From assembly GCA_964649825.1 (NCBI GenBank), contig CAZYQW010000027.1, positions 1 to 10,431 on the forward strand: a DNA stretch of 10,431 nt, written 5' to 3'. The notes below the pieces were generated by a model that saw only the letters and a program-made list of their open reading frames with translations, was not told where the DNA came from and did no database searches. Position 1 is the first letter of the stretch; each line of letters opens with the position of its first letter. Positions 1 to 6,637 of the stretch are shown piece after piece. Position numbers and translations under genes: made by a program. The DNA is from CAZYQW01 sp964649825 (lineage in GTDB: Bacteria; Planctomycetota; B15-G4; JADJEK01).

Positions 1-1835
1 GCGATGTCCTCGTAGATCGCGAGCTGCCCGGCATTGACTATGCCCAGGTCCATGCCGGCCGCGATCGCGTGATAGAGGAACACCGAGTGCATGGCCTCGC
101 GCACCTTGTCGTTGCCGCGGAACGAGAACGACACGTTGCTGACGCCGCCGCTCACCATCGCGCGCGGCAGCTCCTGCTTGATGCGGCGGGTCGCCTCGAT
201 GAACGCCACCGCGTAGCCGTTGTGCTCCTCGATGCCGGTAGCGATCGCGAAGACGTTCGGGTCGAAGATGACGTCCTCCGGCGGGAAGCCGACCTCGTCG
301 ACGAGGATGCGGTAGGAGCGCGCGCAGATTCCGATCTTCCGCTCCAGCGTGTCGGCCTGCCCCTGCTCGTCGAAGGCCATCACCACGACGGCGGCTCCGT
401 AGCGGAGGACCTTCTTCGCCTGCGCGACGAACGCGGCCTCGCCTTCCTTCAGGCTGATCGAGTTGACGATCCCCTTGCCCTGGACGTTCTTCAACCCCTC
501 CTCGATCACCGACCATTTCGACGAGTCGATCATGATCGGCACGCGGCTGATGTCGGGCTCCGACGCGACCAGGCGCAGGAACGTGCGCATCACCGCTTCG
601 GAATCGAGCATCCCCTCGTCCACGTTGACGTCGATGATCTGGGCGCCGCTCTCGACCTGCTGGCGCGCGACGGCGACCGCCTCGTCGTAGTTCTCTTCCT
701 TGACGAGGCGGCGGAACCTCGCGGAGCCGGTGACGTTGGTCCGCTCGCCGACGTTCACGAAGTTGCTTTCGGGACGGATCGTGAGCGGCTCGAGGCCGGA
801 GAGCCGGCACAGCGGCGCGAGATCGGGGCGCGGCCGCGGCTTCTTCGTACGGACGACGTCGGCGATCGCGCGGATGTGGTCGGGGGTCGTGCCGCAGCAC
901 CCCCCGACGACGTTGACGAAGCCCGCGTCGGCGAACTCGCCGATCACCTTCGCCATCTCCTCGGGCGACTGGTCGTAGCCACCGAACTCGTTCGGAAGAC
1001 CCGCGTTCGGGTGGCAGCTCACGTGGCAGTCGGCGATGCGCGAGAGCTCCTGCGCATAGGGCCTCAGCTCGCGGGCGCCAAGCGCGCAGTTCAGGCCGAT
1101 CGCGATCGGCCGCGCGTGGCGCACCGAGTTCCAGAACGCCTCCGTCGTCTGACCCGACAACGTCCGTCCGCTCGCGTCGGTGATCGTCCCTGAGATCATG
1201 ATCGGCAGGCGGATCGCCCGATCCTCGAGGAGCTCGAGCACCGCGAAGATCGCGGCCTTCGCGTTCAGCGTGTCGAAGACCGTCTCGATCAGGAGCAGGT
1301 CGACGCCGCCGTCGACCAGCCCCCCCGCCGCCTCCCGGTACGACGCCACGAGCTCGTCGAAGCCGACGTTGCGGTAGCCGGGATCGTTCACGTCGGGCGA
1401 GATCGATGCGGTGCGGTTGGTCGGCCCGAGCACGCCCGCCACGAAGCGCGGCCGGTCCGGCGTCGCGCTCGTCGAGGCGTCCGCCGCCGCGCGAGCGAGG
1501 CGTGCCGCGGCCTCGTTCAGCTCGCGGGTGACGCTCTCGAGCCCGTAGTCCGCCTGCGCGATCGACGTCGCGGTGAACGAGTTCGTCTCGAGGATGTCCG
1601 CCCCCGCGTCGAGGTACGCGTCGTGCACCGCGCGCACGATGTCGGGGCGCGTCAGCGACAGGATGTCGTTGTTCCCCTGCAGGTCTCGGCCGTGGTCCCG
1701 GAACCGGTCGCCGCGGAAGTCCGGCTCCTCGAGTCCGTACTGCTGGAGCATGGTCCCCATCGCGCCGTCGATGACCAGGATGCGGCGGCGGAGCAACTCC
1801 TCGATCGACGTCTTGCTCATTCCGTTGTCGTTCAT
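1..1835 (-). CDS. metH: Cobalamin-dependent methionine synthase MetH, N-terminal half (runs off left edge)
   Basis: Transfers the methyl group of 5-methyltetrahydrofolate via cobalamin to homocysteine, making methionine in the cytoplasm. 611 residues are visible. The homocysteine-binding domain (about 12-340) opens with RRRILVIDGAMGTMLQQYGL and has the zinc-binding cysteines C250, C313 and C314. The 63-residue spacing between the first two equals that of E. coli MetH (C247, C310, C311). The pterin-binding domain begins near residue 344, with NVGERTNVTGS at 361-371, then NVDEGMLD and MIDSSKWSVIEEGLK. The rest of that domain and the cobalamin and SAM-activation domains would lie outside the window, so a shortened or split MetH cannot be excluded. 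The ATG overlaps the upstream regulator's TGA by one base (TGATG), which implies translational coupling. A second in-frame ATG lies five codons inside (1820) and is a possible alternative start. Neither has a strong Shine-Dalgarno. Confidence 0.96.
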   Translation of the reverse strand, partial: MNDNGMSKTSIEELLRRRILVIDGAMGTMLQQYGLEEPDFRGDRFRDHGRDLQGNNDILSLTRPDIVRAVHDAYLDAGADILETNSFTATSIAQADYGLESVTRELNEAAARLARAAADASTSATPDRPRFVAGVLGPTNRTASISPDVNDPGYRNVGFDELVASYREAAGGLVDGGVDLLLIETVFDTLNAKAAIFAVLELLEDRAIRLPIMISGTITDASGRTLSGQTTEAFWNSVRHARPIAIGLNCALGARELRPYAQELSRIADCHVSCHPNAGLPNEFGGYDQSPEEMAKVIGEFADAGFVNVVGGCCGTTPDHIRAIADVVRTKKPRPRPDLAPLCRLSGLEPLTIRPESNFVNVGERTNVTGSARFRRLVKEENYDEAVAVARQQVESGAQIIDVNVDEGMLDSEAVMRTFLRLVASEPDISRVPIMIDSSKWSVIEEGLKNVQGKGIVNSISLKEGEAAFVAQAKKVLRYGAAVVVMAFDEQGQADTLERKIGICARSYRILVDEVGFPPEDVIFDPNVFAIATGIEEHNGYAVAFIEATRRIKQELPRAMVSGGVSNVSFSFRGNDKVREAMHSVFLYHAIAAGMDLGIVNAGQLAIYEDI

Positions 1836-2797
1836 CACTGCGTTCGGCCGTTTCGGTTCGCGCCCGCGCGGCGGGCGTGGAGGGTGATCACTTCGAAGTA
1901 GGGGCGTCGCTGCTCGCGGCACGTGACCTGGCAGAGGTCGACGGCGAAGCCGTGCGCCGAGAGCATGCGCTCGAGGGCGCCGGGATCGAACCCGAGCTGG
2001 ACGTGGTTGAACCGCTCGATGGACGCCTGATGCTCGTGGCGATGCAGCGTCACCCCCACGAGCTGCCCGTTGGGCCGCAGGACCCGCGCCAGCTCGGCGA
2101 ACACGTGCGACGGTTCCGTCGAGTACGTCAGCGCGTTCATGAGCGTCGCCTGATCGAACGACTCCGCCTCGAACGGGAGGTCATGCATGTCACCCCGCTG
2201 GAAGCGTACGTTCTCGAGGTGGCCGAGCCGCCGCCGGCCCGCCTCGACCACCTTCTCGCTCTTGTCGAGGCAGGTGACGGAGCGGGCCCGCGGCGAGAGG
2301 AGCTGGGCGAGCACCCCATCGCCGGACGCCAGGTCGAGCACGTCGCCGAGCCGCGCGAAGCCGAGCACGCCCCACGCCGTCGCCTCCCACGTCCGACCGG
2401 GCGAGTAGTGCCGGTCCATTTGACCCGCCACCGAGTCGGCCCACGTCTCGCCGCCGCCCCGAGCCGCGAGCACCACCTCGAGCCGCGCGTGATCGGCGTC
2501 GAACAGCGGGTCGCGCGCGATGTCGTGCGCGAATTGGAGCGAACGGCGGGCCGGAGGCGGCATCCCCTCCTCGTTCAGCCGGTAGTAGGTCGACGCGCCG
2601 GATCGTCGATCGACGATGAACCCCGCGTCGCGGAGCCGGCTGAGGTGGCTGGAAACGCGCGACTGCGTGAGCCGGGTCACCTCCACCAGCTCGGCCACCG
2701 TCAGCTCCTCTTCTCCAAGCAACCACAGGAGACGCATCCGATTGGCGTCCCCGAGGATGCGCAGGAGCTCGGTCGTGGAGGTGAGGTCGAGTGACAT
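1835..2797 (-). CDS. ArsR-type HTH regulator fused to SAM-dependent methyltransferase domain (SahR-like)
   Basis: Predicted transcriptional regulator of the methionine/SAM cycle, 320 residues. Residues 5-80 form an ArsR-type winged helix: LLRILGDANRMRLLWLL, recognition helix TQSRVSSHLSRLRDAG (44-59), wing RRSGASTYYRL. The metal-binding CVC of arsenic and metal sensors is absent (ELTVAEL at 31-37), so it is unlikely to sense metal. Residues about 130-310 are a class I methyltransferase fold with motif I VLDLASGDG (153-161), an acidic residue D178 after strand 2, and GDMHDLPF (202-209). Fusions of this kind next to metH are known, and the SahR group of ArsR-family regulators controls SAH/methionine recycling. 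The methyltransferase-like domain may act as the SAM/SAH sensor rather than as an enzyme. An in-frame GTG at 2827 would add ten residues. I prefer the ATG because a palindromic operator and likely transcription start lie between the two. Assignment as SahR itself is inference. Confidence 0.9.
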   Translation of the reverse strand: MSLDLTSTTELLRILGDANRMRLLWLLGEEELTVAELVEVTRLTQSRVSSHLSRLRDAGFIVDRRSGASTYYRLNEEGMPPPARRSLQFAHDIARDPLFDADHARLEVVLAARGGGETWADSVAGQMDRHYSPGRTWEATAWGVLGFARLGDVLDLASGDGVLAQLLSPRARSVTCLDKSEKVVEAGRRRLGHLENVRFQRGDMHDLPFEAESFDQATLMNALTYSTEPSHVFAELARVLRPNGQLVGVTLHRHEHQASIERFNHVQLGFDPGALERMLSAHGFAVDLCQVTCREQRRPYFEVITLHARRAGANRNGRTQ

Positions 2798-2798
2798 G

Positions 2799-2814
2799 AT
2801 CCGGATATCCGGAT
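2799..2814. promoter_or_regulatory. 16-bp perfect palindrome, candidate operator of the ArsR/methyltransferase regulator
   Basis: ATCCGGATATCCGGAT equals its own reverse complement and is also two head-to-tail copies of the palindromic octamer ATCCGGAT. It ends one base before the regulator's ATG and lies within the 134-bp divergent gap shared with the zinc-finger gene. A dimeric winged-helix protein would be expected to bind such a site, so autorepression of the regulator-metH operon is the simplest reading. The symmetry stops at exactly 16 bp. Binding is inferred. Confidence 0.6.
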
Positions 2815-2817
2815 GGA

Positions 2818-2846
2818 AGGATGCCACCCGTCGTCGCCGCGGTCAA
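2818..2846 (-). promoter_or_regulatory. Candidate promoter for the regulator-metH operon
   Basis: On the minus strand TTGACC (2841-2846, five of six matches to TTGACA) is followed after 17 bp by CATCCT (2818-2823, three of six to TATAAT). The predicted start of transcription would fall inside the palindrome at 2799-2814. That would let a bound repressor block RNA polymerase and give a leader of only about 14 nt. The -10 is weak, so confidence is modest. Confidence 0.35.
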
Positions 2847-2866
2847 CCACCTCGTCATGGCGGACT

Positions 2867-2894
2867 TTGCGCTCTCCGCAACTCTCCCTATCAT
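2867..2894 (+). promoter_or_regulatory. Candidate promoter for the PARP-type zinc-finger gene
   Basis: TTGCGC (2867-2872, three of six to TTGACA) and TATCAT (2889-2894, five of six to TATAAT) are separated by 16 bp. They sit about 37 bp before the ATG at 2932, which has its own good ribosome binding site. The -35 is poor and the call rests on the -10. Confidence 0.3.
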
Positions 2895-2920
2895 CGTCCG
2901 TTCCTTCGACCCACTGGAAC

Positions 2921-2926
2921 GGGAGG
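2921..2926 (+). promoter_or_regulatory. Ribosome binding site deciding the zinc-finger gene start
   Basis: GGGAGG lies five bases before the ATG at 2932. The frame is open upstream to an ATG at 2821, but that start would overlap the regulator's control region and has no comparable Shine-Dalgarno. The ATG at 2932 is therefore preferred. Confidence 0.75.
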
Positions 2927-2931
2927 TTGCG

Positions 2932-3552
2932 ATGGCCGACTCAGAGCAGGAAACGCCGGCGGGCGAGAGCACCGAGGAACTCCCTCCGTTCAAGATCGAG
3001 GAGGCGCGCTCCAGCCGGTCGAAGTGCAAAACGTGCCGCCGGCCGATCCAGAAGGAGAAGCTGCGGATCGGCGTCCTGATCGAGGGGCCGTTCGGGCCGG
3101 GCTATCTGTGGCATCACCTCCAGTGCGCCGCGCGCAAGCGGTTCGACGACGTCGCGGCGGCGTACGAGCAGAAGTGCTACCCGGACGGGCTCGAGCTGCC
3201 GACCCTCGACAGCCTGCGCACGTTGATCGAGCACGAGGAACAGAAGAAGAAGGAGAAGAAGGTGCCGCCGTACGTGGAGGTCGCGCCGACCGCCCGCTCG
3301 AAGTGCAAGCGCTGCGACGAGCCGATCGAGAAGGGTGCGTACCGGGTCGGGCTGCTGCGCAACGTCGAGTTCTACGGACAGGTTCGATCCGGCCCGATCA
3401 ACGTCCACCCGAAGTGCGTGGCCGACGAGCTGCGCGCCGACGACTGCGCGACCGAGATCGAAGGGTTCGAGGACGCCCTGCGCGCGAACAGCGAGGGGGT
3501 CGACGCCGCGCAGGTCGACGAGGTGCTGCGGATGATCGGCGAGATCGCGTGA
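2932..3552 (+). CDS. Free-standing protein with two PARP-type zinc fingers
   Basis: 206-residue cytoplasmic protein with two copies of the zinc finger known from eukaryotic PARP1 and DNA ligase III, where it recognises DNA nicks and ends (pattern Cx2C, about 26-30 residues, Hx2C). Finger 1: SKCKTCRRPIQKEKLRIG with C32, C35, H62 and C65, including the LWHHLQC signature. Finger 2: SKCKRCDEPIEKGAYRVG with C125, C128, H159 and C162. Between them is a Lys/Glu-rich stretch (EEQKKKEKK, 102-110) that may be a flexible or helical linker. The acidic N-terminus (1-28) looks disordered. There is no ADP-ribosyltransferase, ligase or BRCT domain, so any catalytic partner must be a separate protein. The gene is transcribed away from the metH operon and shares its control region. 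A role in sensing DNA breaks is inferred from the domain; the fold assignment is firm, the function is not. Confidence 0.9.
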   Translation: MADSEQETPAGESTEELPPFKIEEARSSRSKCKTCRRPIQKEKLRIGVLIEGPFGPGYLWHHLQCAARKRFDDVAAAYEQKCYPDGLELPTLDSLRTLIEHEEQKKKEKKVPPYVEVAPTARSKCKRCDEPIEKGAYRVGLLRNVEFYGQVRSGPINVHPKCVADELRADDCATEIEGFEDALRANSEGVDAAQVDEVLRMIGEIA

Positions 3553-3554
3553 AC

Positions 3555-3570
3555 CTCGGCCCCGGCCGAG
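3555..3570. terminator. GC hairpin between convergent genes, possible terminator
   Basis: CTCGGC (3555-3560) pairs with GCCGAG (3565-3570) around a four-base CCCG loop. It sits in the 19-bp gap between the stop codons of the zinc-finger gene and the facing 86-residue gene. There is no T-tract on either side, so it would be an atypical bidirectional terminator. Confidence 0.35.
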
Positions 3571-3571
3571 C

Positions 3572-3832
3572 TCAATCCACCGGGCGGATCCCGAGGCCGA
3601 GCGGCTCGATGTCCGTGCCGCCGACCGGATGGACTCCGGTGAACGGCGCGAGGAGATGCGCCTGCCGCACCGCCTCTTCGGGGGCGAGTTCATGCACGAG
3701 AATCAACGACAGATACTGGAAGTCGGCAAGGGCGCTCGCGTCCCAATCCACCGCGGTCGAGTACCCGCTGATCGGAAAGCGGACTCCGACCGGAAGGCGC
3801 GTGTGGATCTGCGCCGGCACGGGGGCCCTCAC
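3572..3832 (-). CDS. Hypothetical protein, 86 aa, coupled to the VOC gene
   Basis: I do not recognise this family. The 86-residue product has no signal peptide, membrane helix or cysteine motif. It is rich in hydrophobic and Pro/Gly residues, with a helical-looking centre (ELAPEEAVRQAHLLAPF) and a Pro/Gly-rich tail (GLGIRPVD). It is supported as a gene by its GTG start overlapping the stop of the upstream VOC gene (GTGA at 3829-3832) and by high G+C at third codon positions throughout, as in the neighbouring genes. Coupled translation suggests it works with the VOC protein, perhaps as a small partner, but that is inference. The opposite strand is also open across much of this stretch, so a spurious reading is not fully excluded. 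Confidence 0.55.
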   Translation of the reverse strand: MRAPVPAQIHTRLPVGVRFPISGYSTAVDWDASALADFQYLSLILVHELAPEEAVRQAHLLAPFTGVHPVGGTDIEPLGLGIRPVD

Positions 3833-4251
3833 CGAGCGAAGAGCCGGCCGGTGTCGCGGAACGCCTTGAACTCGAGCGCGTTCCCGCTCGGGTCGCGAAC
3901 GAACATCGTGGCCTGCTCGCCGACCTGGCCCGCGAAGCGCACGTGGGGCTCGATCAGGAACTCAGCGCCCGACGTCGCGATCCGATCACGCAGGCGCTCC
4001 CACGCGTGCCAATCGAGCACCACCCCGAAGTGGCGCACCGGCACGTCGTCCCCGTCGACCTCGTTGGTGTCGTCCGCCGCCGCGCGGCCGGGCCGGAGGT
4101 GAGCGGAGATCTGATGGCCGAAGAAGTCGAAGTCGACCCAGCGATCGGCGCTGCGTCCTTCGCGGCAGTCGAGCAGGCCGCCGTAGAAGCCTCGCGTCGA
4201 CGCGAGGTCGTCGACGGGAAACGCGAGATGGAACGGGGGTGCGTGGCTCAT
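3829..4251 (-). CDS. VOC (glyoxalase/dioxygenase-fold) family protein
   Basis: 140 residues, the normal size for a single-chain vicinal-oxygen-chelate protein made of two beta-alpha-beta-beta-beta modules. Module 1 starts FHLAFPVDDLASTRGFYGGL, and module 2 starts VRHFGVVLDWHAWERL and ends FVRDPSGNALEFKAF. Candidate metal ligands are H8, H51, H74 and E127, at the positions used by glyoxalase I and extradiol dioxygenases. The substrate cannot be told from sequence. The family includes glyoxalases, dioxygenases and antibiotic-resistance proteins, and many members are uncharacterised. It is the first gene of a two-gene unit with the 86-residue protein. The ATG lies only 23 bp from the divergent peptidase gene, with no Shine-Dalgarno. 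Confidence 0.9.
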   Translation of the reverse strand: MSHAPPFHLAFPVDDLASTRGFYGGLLDCREGRSADRWVDFDFFGHQISAHLRPGRAAADDTNEVDGDDVPVRHFGVVLDWHAWERLRDRIATSGAEFLIEPHVRFAGQVGEQATMFVRDPSGNALEFKAFRDTGRLFAR

Positions 4252-4258
4252 GGCGCAG

Positions 4259-4267
4259 ACGATACCA
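4259..4267 (-). promoter_or_regulatory. Extended -10 element just before the VOC start, possibly leaderless
   Basis: On the minus strand TGGTATCGT (an extended -10, TGnTATCGT) ends seven bases before the VOC ATG. With no Shine-Dalgarno present, this spacing fits a leaderless or near-leaderless transcript. No convincing -35 is seen 17 bp upstream. On the plus strand the same bases give TACCAT (4263-4268), six bases before the divergent peptidase ATG, so the two start regions overlap. Confidence 0.3.
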
Positions 4268-4274
4268 TTCCGCG

Positions 4275-5987
4275 ATGCGTGCTCGAACGTCGCCCTCGAT
4301 CGTCGCCCCGGTCATCGCCACCATTCTCTTCGCCGTCGCGCCGTCGCCGCCCGCGCGCGGCAGTGACGACCTGCGCGACCTGATCGAGCCGTACGAGACG
4401 GACCTGCGCGACCTCGGTCGGTTCTACGACGTCGAGTTCGCGCCCCTCACGCTCGATCGGCTGGACGCGTTCGCGGGAGAGTGGCTCCGCCGCCTCGACG
4501 CGATCGCGTTCGAGGAGCTCGACGCGGACGGCCGCGTCGACTGGATCCTGCTCCGCAACCACGTCGAGCGAGGCCTCGCCGAGCGGGCCGACGTCCGCGC
4601 CGAGCTCGAGCGAGACGCCCCGTACGTCCCGTTCCTCGCCGACGTGCTCCGCCTGGAGGAGGAGCGTTGGACGTTGACTCCGATCGCCGGCGAGTCGGCC
4701 GCGGCGCGGCTCGATGGGATCGCGAGCGCGGCCGGGACGGTGAAGAAGTCGATCGCCGGTGGCGGCGAGCTTGCGGCTCCGGCCCCGGAGGCGGCGGTTC
4801 GCGTCGCCGCTCGAGTCGACCGCCTCGCGGCGATCCTCGAGCGATGGAGATCGCACTACGCGGGCTTCGACCCGGACGTCACGTGGTGGATCGCGAAGCC
4901 GTACGACGCCGCACGCGCCGCCCTCGGCGATCTTGCCAAGCACCTACGCGAGGAAGTCGCGAAGCTGAAGGGCGAGGACGATGACCCGATCGTGGGGACC
5001 CCGCTCGGCCCGGACGCGCTGCGGCGCGCGATCGGATTCGAGTTCATCGCGTACGGACCGGAGGAGCTTCTCGCGATCGGCGAGCGCGAGTTCGAGTGGT
5101 GCGACGCCGAGCTGGCCAAGGCGGCGCGGGACATCGGGTTCGACGACGACGTCGCGGGGGCGATCGCGTCCGTCAAGGCTCGCCACGCCCCGCCGGGCCA
5201 CCAGGACGACCTCGTGCTCGCCATCGCGAACGAGGCGATCCGCTTCCTCGACGAGCGCGACCTCGTCACGATCCCGTCGCTCTGCCGCGAGCTCTGGCGG
5301 GTCGACATGATGGAGGTCCGCCAGCAGCGTTTCCTCCCGTTCGCCGCGTACGGCGGCCAGAAGGTCCTCGTCGCCTACCCGACCGACGCGATGGACGACG
5401 AGCGGAAGCGGATGAGCCTGCGCGGCAACAACGAGCACTTCACCCGCAACGTCACCCCCCACGAGCTCATCCCGGGACACCACCTGCAGGGGTTCCAGTC
5501 CCAGCGGCTCCGCCCGCACCGCGGGCTGTTCCGGACGGCGTTCCTCGGCGAGGGCTGGTGCCTCTACTGGGAGATGCGCTTCCTCGACCTCGGCTGGGCG
5601 CGCGGTCCCGAGGATCGGATCGGCATGCTGTTCTGGCGCCGCCATCGCGCGGCGCGGATCCTCGTGTCGTTGCGCTATCACCTCGGGCTCGCGAGCACCG
5701 ATGAGATGATCCGATTCCTGGTCGACCGGGTCGGGTTCGAGGAGGACGGCGCGCGCGGCGAGGTGCGGCGCTACATCGACGGCGGATACGGCCCGCTCTA
5801 CCAGTGCGCCTACATGATCGGTGGATTGCAGCTTCGCGCCTTGCGGGAGGAAGTCGGGGACGCGATGACGGAACGGACGTTCCACGACGCGGTGCTCGCG
5901 CAGAACTCGATCCCGATCGAGCTGATCCGGGCCCGGCTCCGCGACCTTCCGCTCACGCGACCGGCGCGACCGGCCTGGCGCTTCTGA
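4275..5987 (+). CDS. Exported DUF885-type predicted zinc metallopeptidase
   Basis: 570 residues, the usual size for DUF885. An N-terminal signal peptide (Arg-rich start, hydrophobic core IVAPVIATILFAVA, likely cleavage near ARG-S at 27-30) has no lipobox cysteine, so the product should be soluble in the periplasm or secreted. The family hallmark HELIPGHHLQ gives H396, E397, H402 and H403, and GEGWCLYWE follows with E426 and E433, matching the usual EGWxLYxE. Together these residues suggest a thermolysin-like zinc site. The usual small residue after HE is Leu here. Helical segments fill the N-terminal half. The substrate is unknown; peptide hydrolysis is a family-level prediction. The frame is open upstream to 4239, but the ATG at 4275 puts the signal peptide at the N-terminus. 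There is no Shine-Dalgarno, and the ATG faces the VOC gene across 23 bp. Confidence 0.88.
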   Translation: MRARTSPSIVAPVIATILFAVAPSPPARGSDDLRDLIEPYETDLRDLGRFYDVEFAPLTLDRLDAFAGEWLRRLDAIAFEELDADGRVDWILLRNHVERGLAERADVRAELERDAPYVPFLADVLRLEEERWTLTPIAGESAAARLDGIASAAGTVKKSIAGGGELAAPAPEAAVRVAARVDRLAAILERWRSHYAGFDPDVTWWIAKPYDAARAALGDLAKHLREEVAKLKGEDDDPIVGTPLGPDALRRAIGFEFIAYGPEELLAIGEREFEWCDAELAKAARDIGFDDDVAGAIASVKARHAPPGHQDDLVLAIANEAIRFLDERDLVTIPSLCRELWRVDMMEVRQQRFLPFAAYGGQKVLVAYPTDAMDDERKRMSLRGNNEHFTRNVTPHELIPGHHLQGFQSQRLRPHRGLFRTAFLGEGWCLYWEMRFLDLGWARGPEDRIGMLFWRRHRAARILVSLRYHLGLASTDEMIRFLVDRVGFEEDGARGEVRRYIDGGYGPLYQCAYMIGGLQLRALREEVGDAMTERTFHDAVLAQNSIPIELIRARLRDLPLTRPARPAWRF

Positions 5988-6022
5988 GGTTGGCCCGGCG
6001 GTTGCTCATTCGTCCTCCTACC

Positions 6023-6457
6023 ATGACCATCTCACGACTCACCACCCACGAACCGATCACCGTCCCCCCCGACGCCACGGTACGCATGGCGGCCGAACGT
6101 ATGGAGGCGAAGGACGTCGGAACCGTCATCGTCGTCGACGAGGAGGACCGTCCCGTCGGCATCGTCACCGACCGCGACCTCGTGCTCCGGTGTCTGGCCA
6201 AGGGTCTCGACCCCGAACGGACCCGCGTCGACGCGGTCATGTCCCGCGAGCCGGTTCCGATCTCGCAGGACGCGTCGATCGGAGACGCGATCGCCCTGAT
6301 GCGGCACGGCAACTTCCGGCGCATCGTCGTGGTCGCCGCCGATGGACGGCTCGAGGGCATCGCGACGATGGACGACGTCATGCAGCTCCTCTGCCGCGAG
6401 CTGTCCGACATCGGCCTCTTCCTCGAGTCCCAGACGGTCTATCGCCAGCCGTCCTGA
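6023..6457 (+). CDS. CBS-domain pair protein
   Basis: 144-residue cytoplasmic protein made only of two CBS domains that would form one Bateman module. CBS1 (about 8-62) contains TVPPDATVRMAAERM and GIVTDRD (46-52). CBS2 (about 70-125) contains MSREPVPISQDASIGDAI and GIATMDD (112-118). Such modules bind adenosine nucleotides or SAM in the cleft and usually regulate a partner; the partner here is unknown. It starts 35 bp after the peptidase stop and could be cotranscribed with it, although the functional link is not obvious. No Shine-Dalgarno precedes the ATG. The frame is open back into the peptidase gene, but protein similarity begins only at this ATG. Confidence 0.9.
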   Translation: MTISRLTTHEPITVPPDATVRMAAERMEAKDVGTVIVVDEEDRPVGIVTDRDLVLRCLAKGLDPERTRVDAVMSREPVPISQDASIGDAIALMRHGNFRRIVVVAADGRLEGIATMDDVMQLLCRELSDIGLFLESQTVYRQPS

Positions 6458-6637
6458 TCCGGGAAATCCTTCGCGATAGCGGGCGATCGTTCCCGTCGGG
6501 ACCGCGGAATCGCCGGCGCGATCCGAGCCGGACTTCTGGAATTCCTGACGAGCGTCGCGAACGGTTCCGCTCCTCGTAGCGTCGAGCTGTCTCTTCCCGG
6601 ACGGGAGGATCGTCTCCGCCGGACTGGCGCGCTTTTT

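Noticed and set aside
1090..1115. Repeated GCGATCGC-like octamers, resembling HIP1 elements
   Set aside because: They recur inside coding regions where Ala/Ile/Arg codons in GC-rich DNA produce them; there is no intergenic clustering.
69..1193. Long plus-strand open frame opposite metH
   Set aside because: Translation is rich in Arg, His, Asp and Leu with no family resemblance. It is the antisense shadow of a clearly recognised metH.
1..1835. metH read as possible betaine-homocysteine methyltransferase only
   Set aside because: The homocysteine domain is followed by a clear pterin-binding domain (NVGERTNVTGS), which BHMT lacks.
1877..2794. 305-codon plus-strand open frame opposite the regulator-methyltransferase gene
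   Set aside because: Low-complexity Arg/Glu/His-rich composition typical of antisense frames in GC-rich DNA; the minus-strand product has clear domains.
2821..2931. Upstream ATG extension of the zinc-finger gene
   Set aside because: No Shine-Dalgarno, would overlap the divergent regulator's control region, and the added residues show no similarity; GGGAGG precedes the ATG at 2932.
4944..5885. 313-codon minus-strand open frame inside the peptidase gene
   Set aside because: Antisense shadow; the plus strand carries the DUF885 signature and signal peptide.
6460..6495. CGGGAA/TTCCCG pairing after the CBS gene as a terminator
   Set aside because: Loop of 24 bases, weak inner structure and no T-run; too weak to call a terminator on its own.
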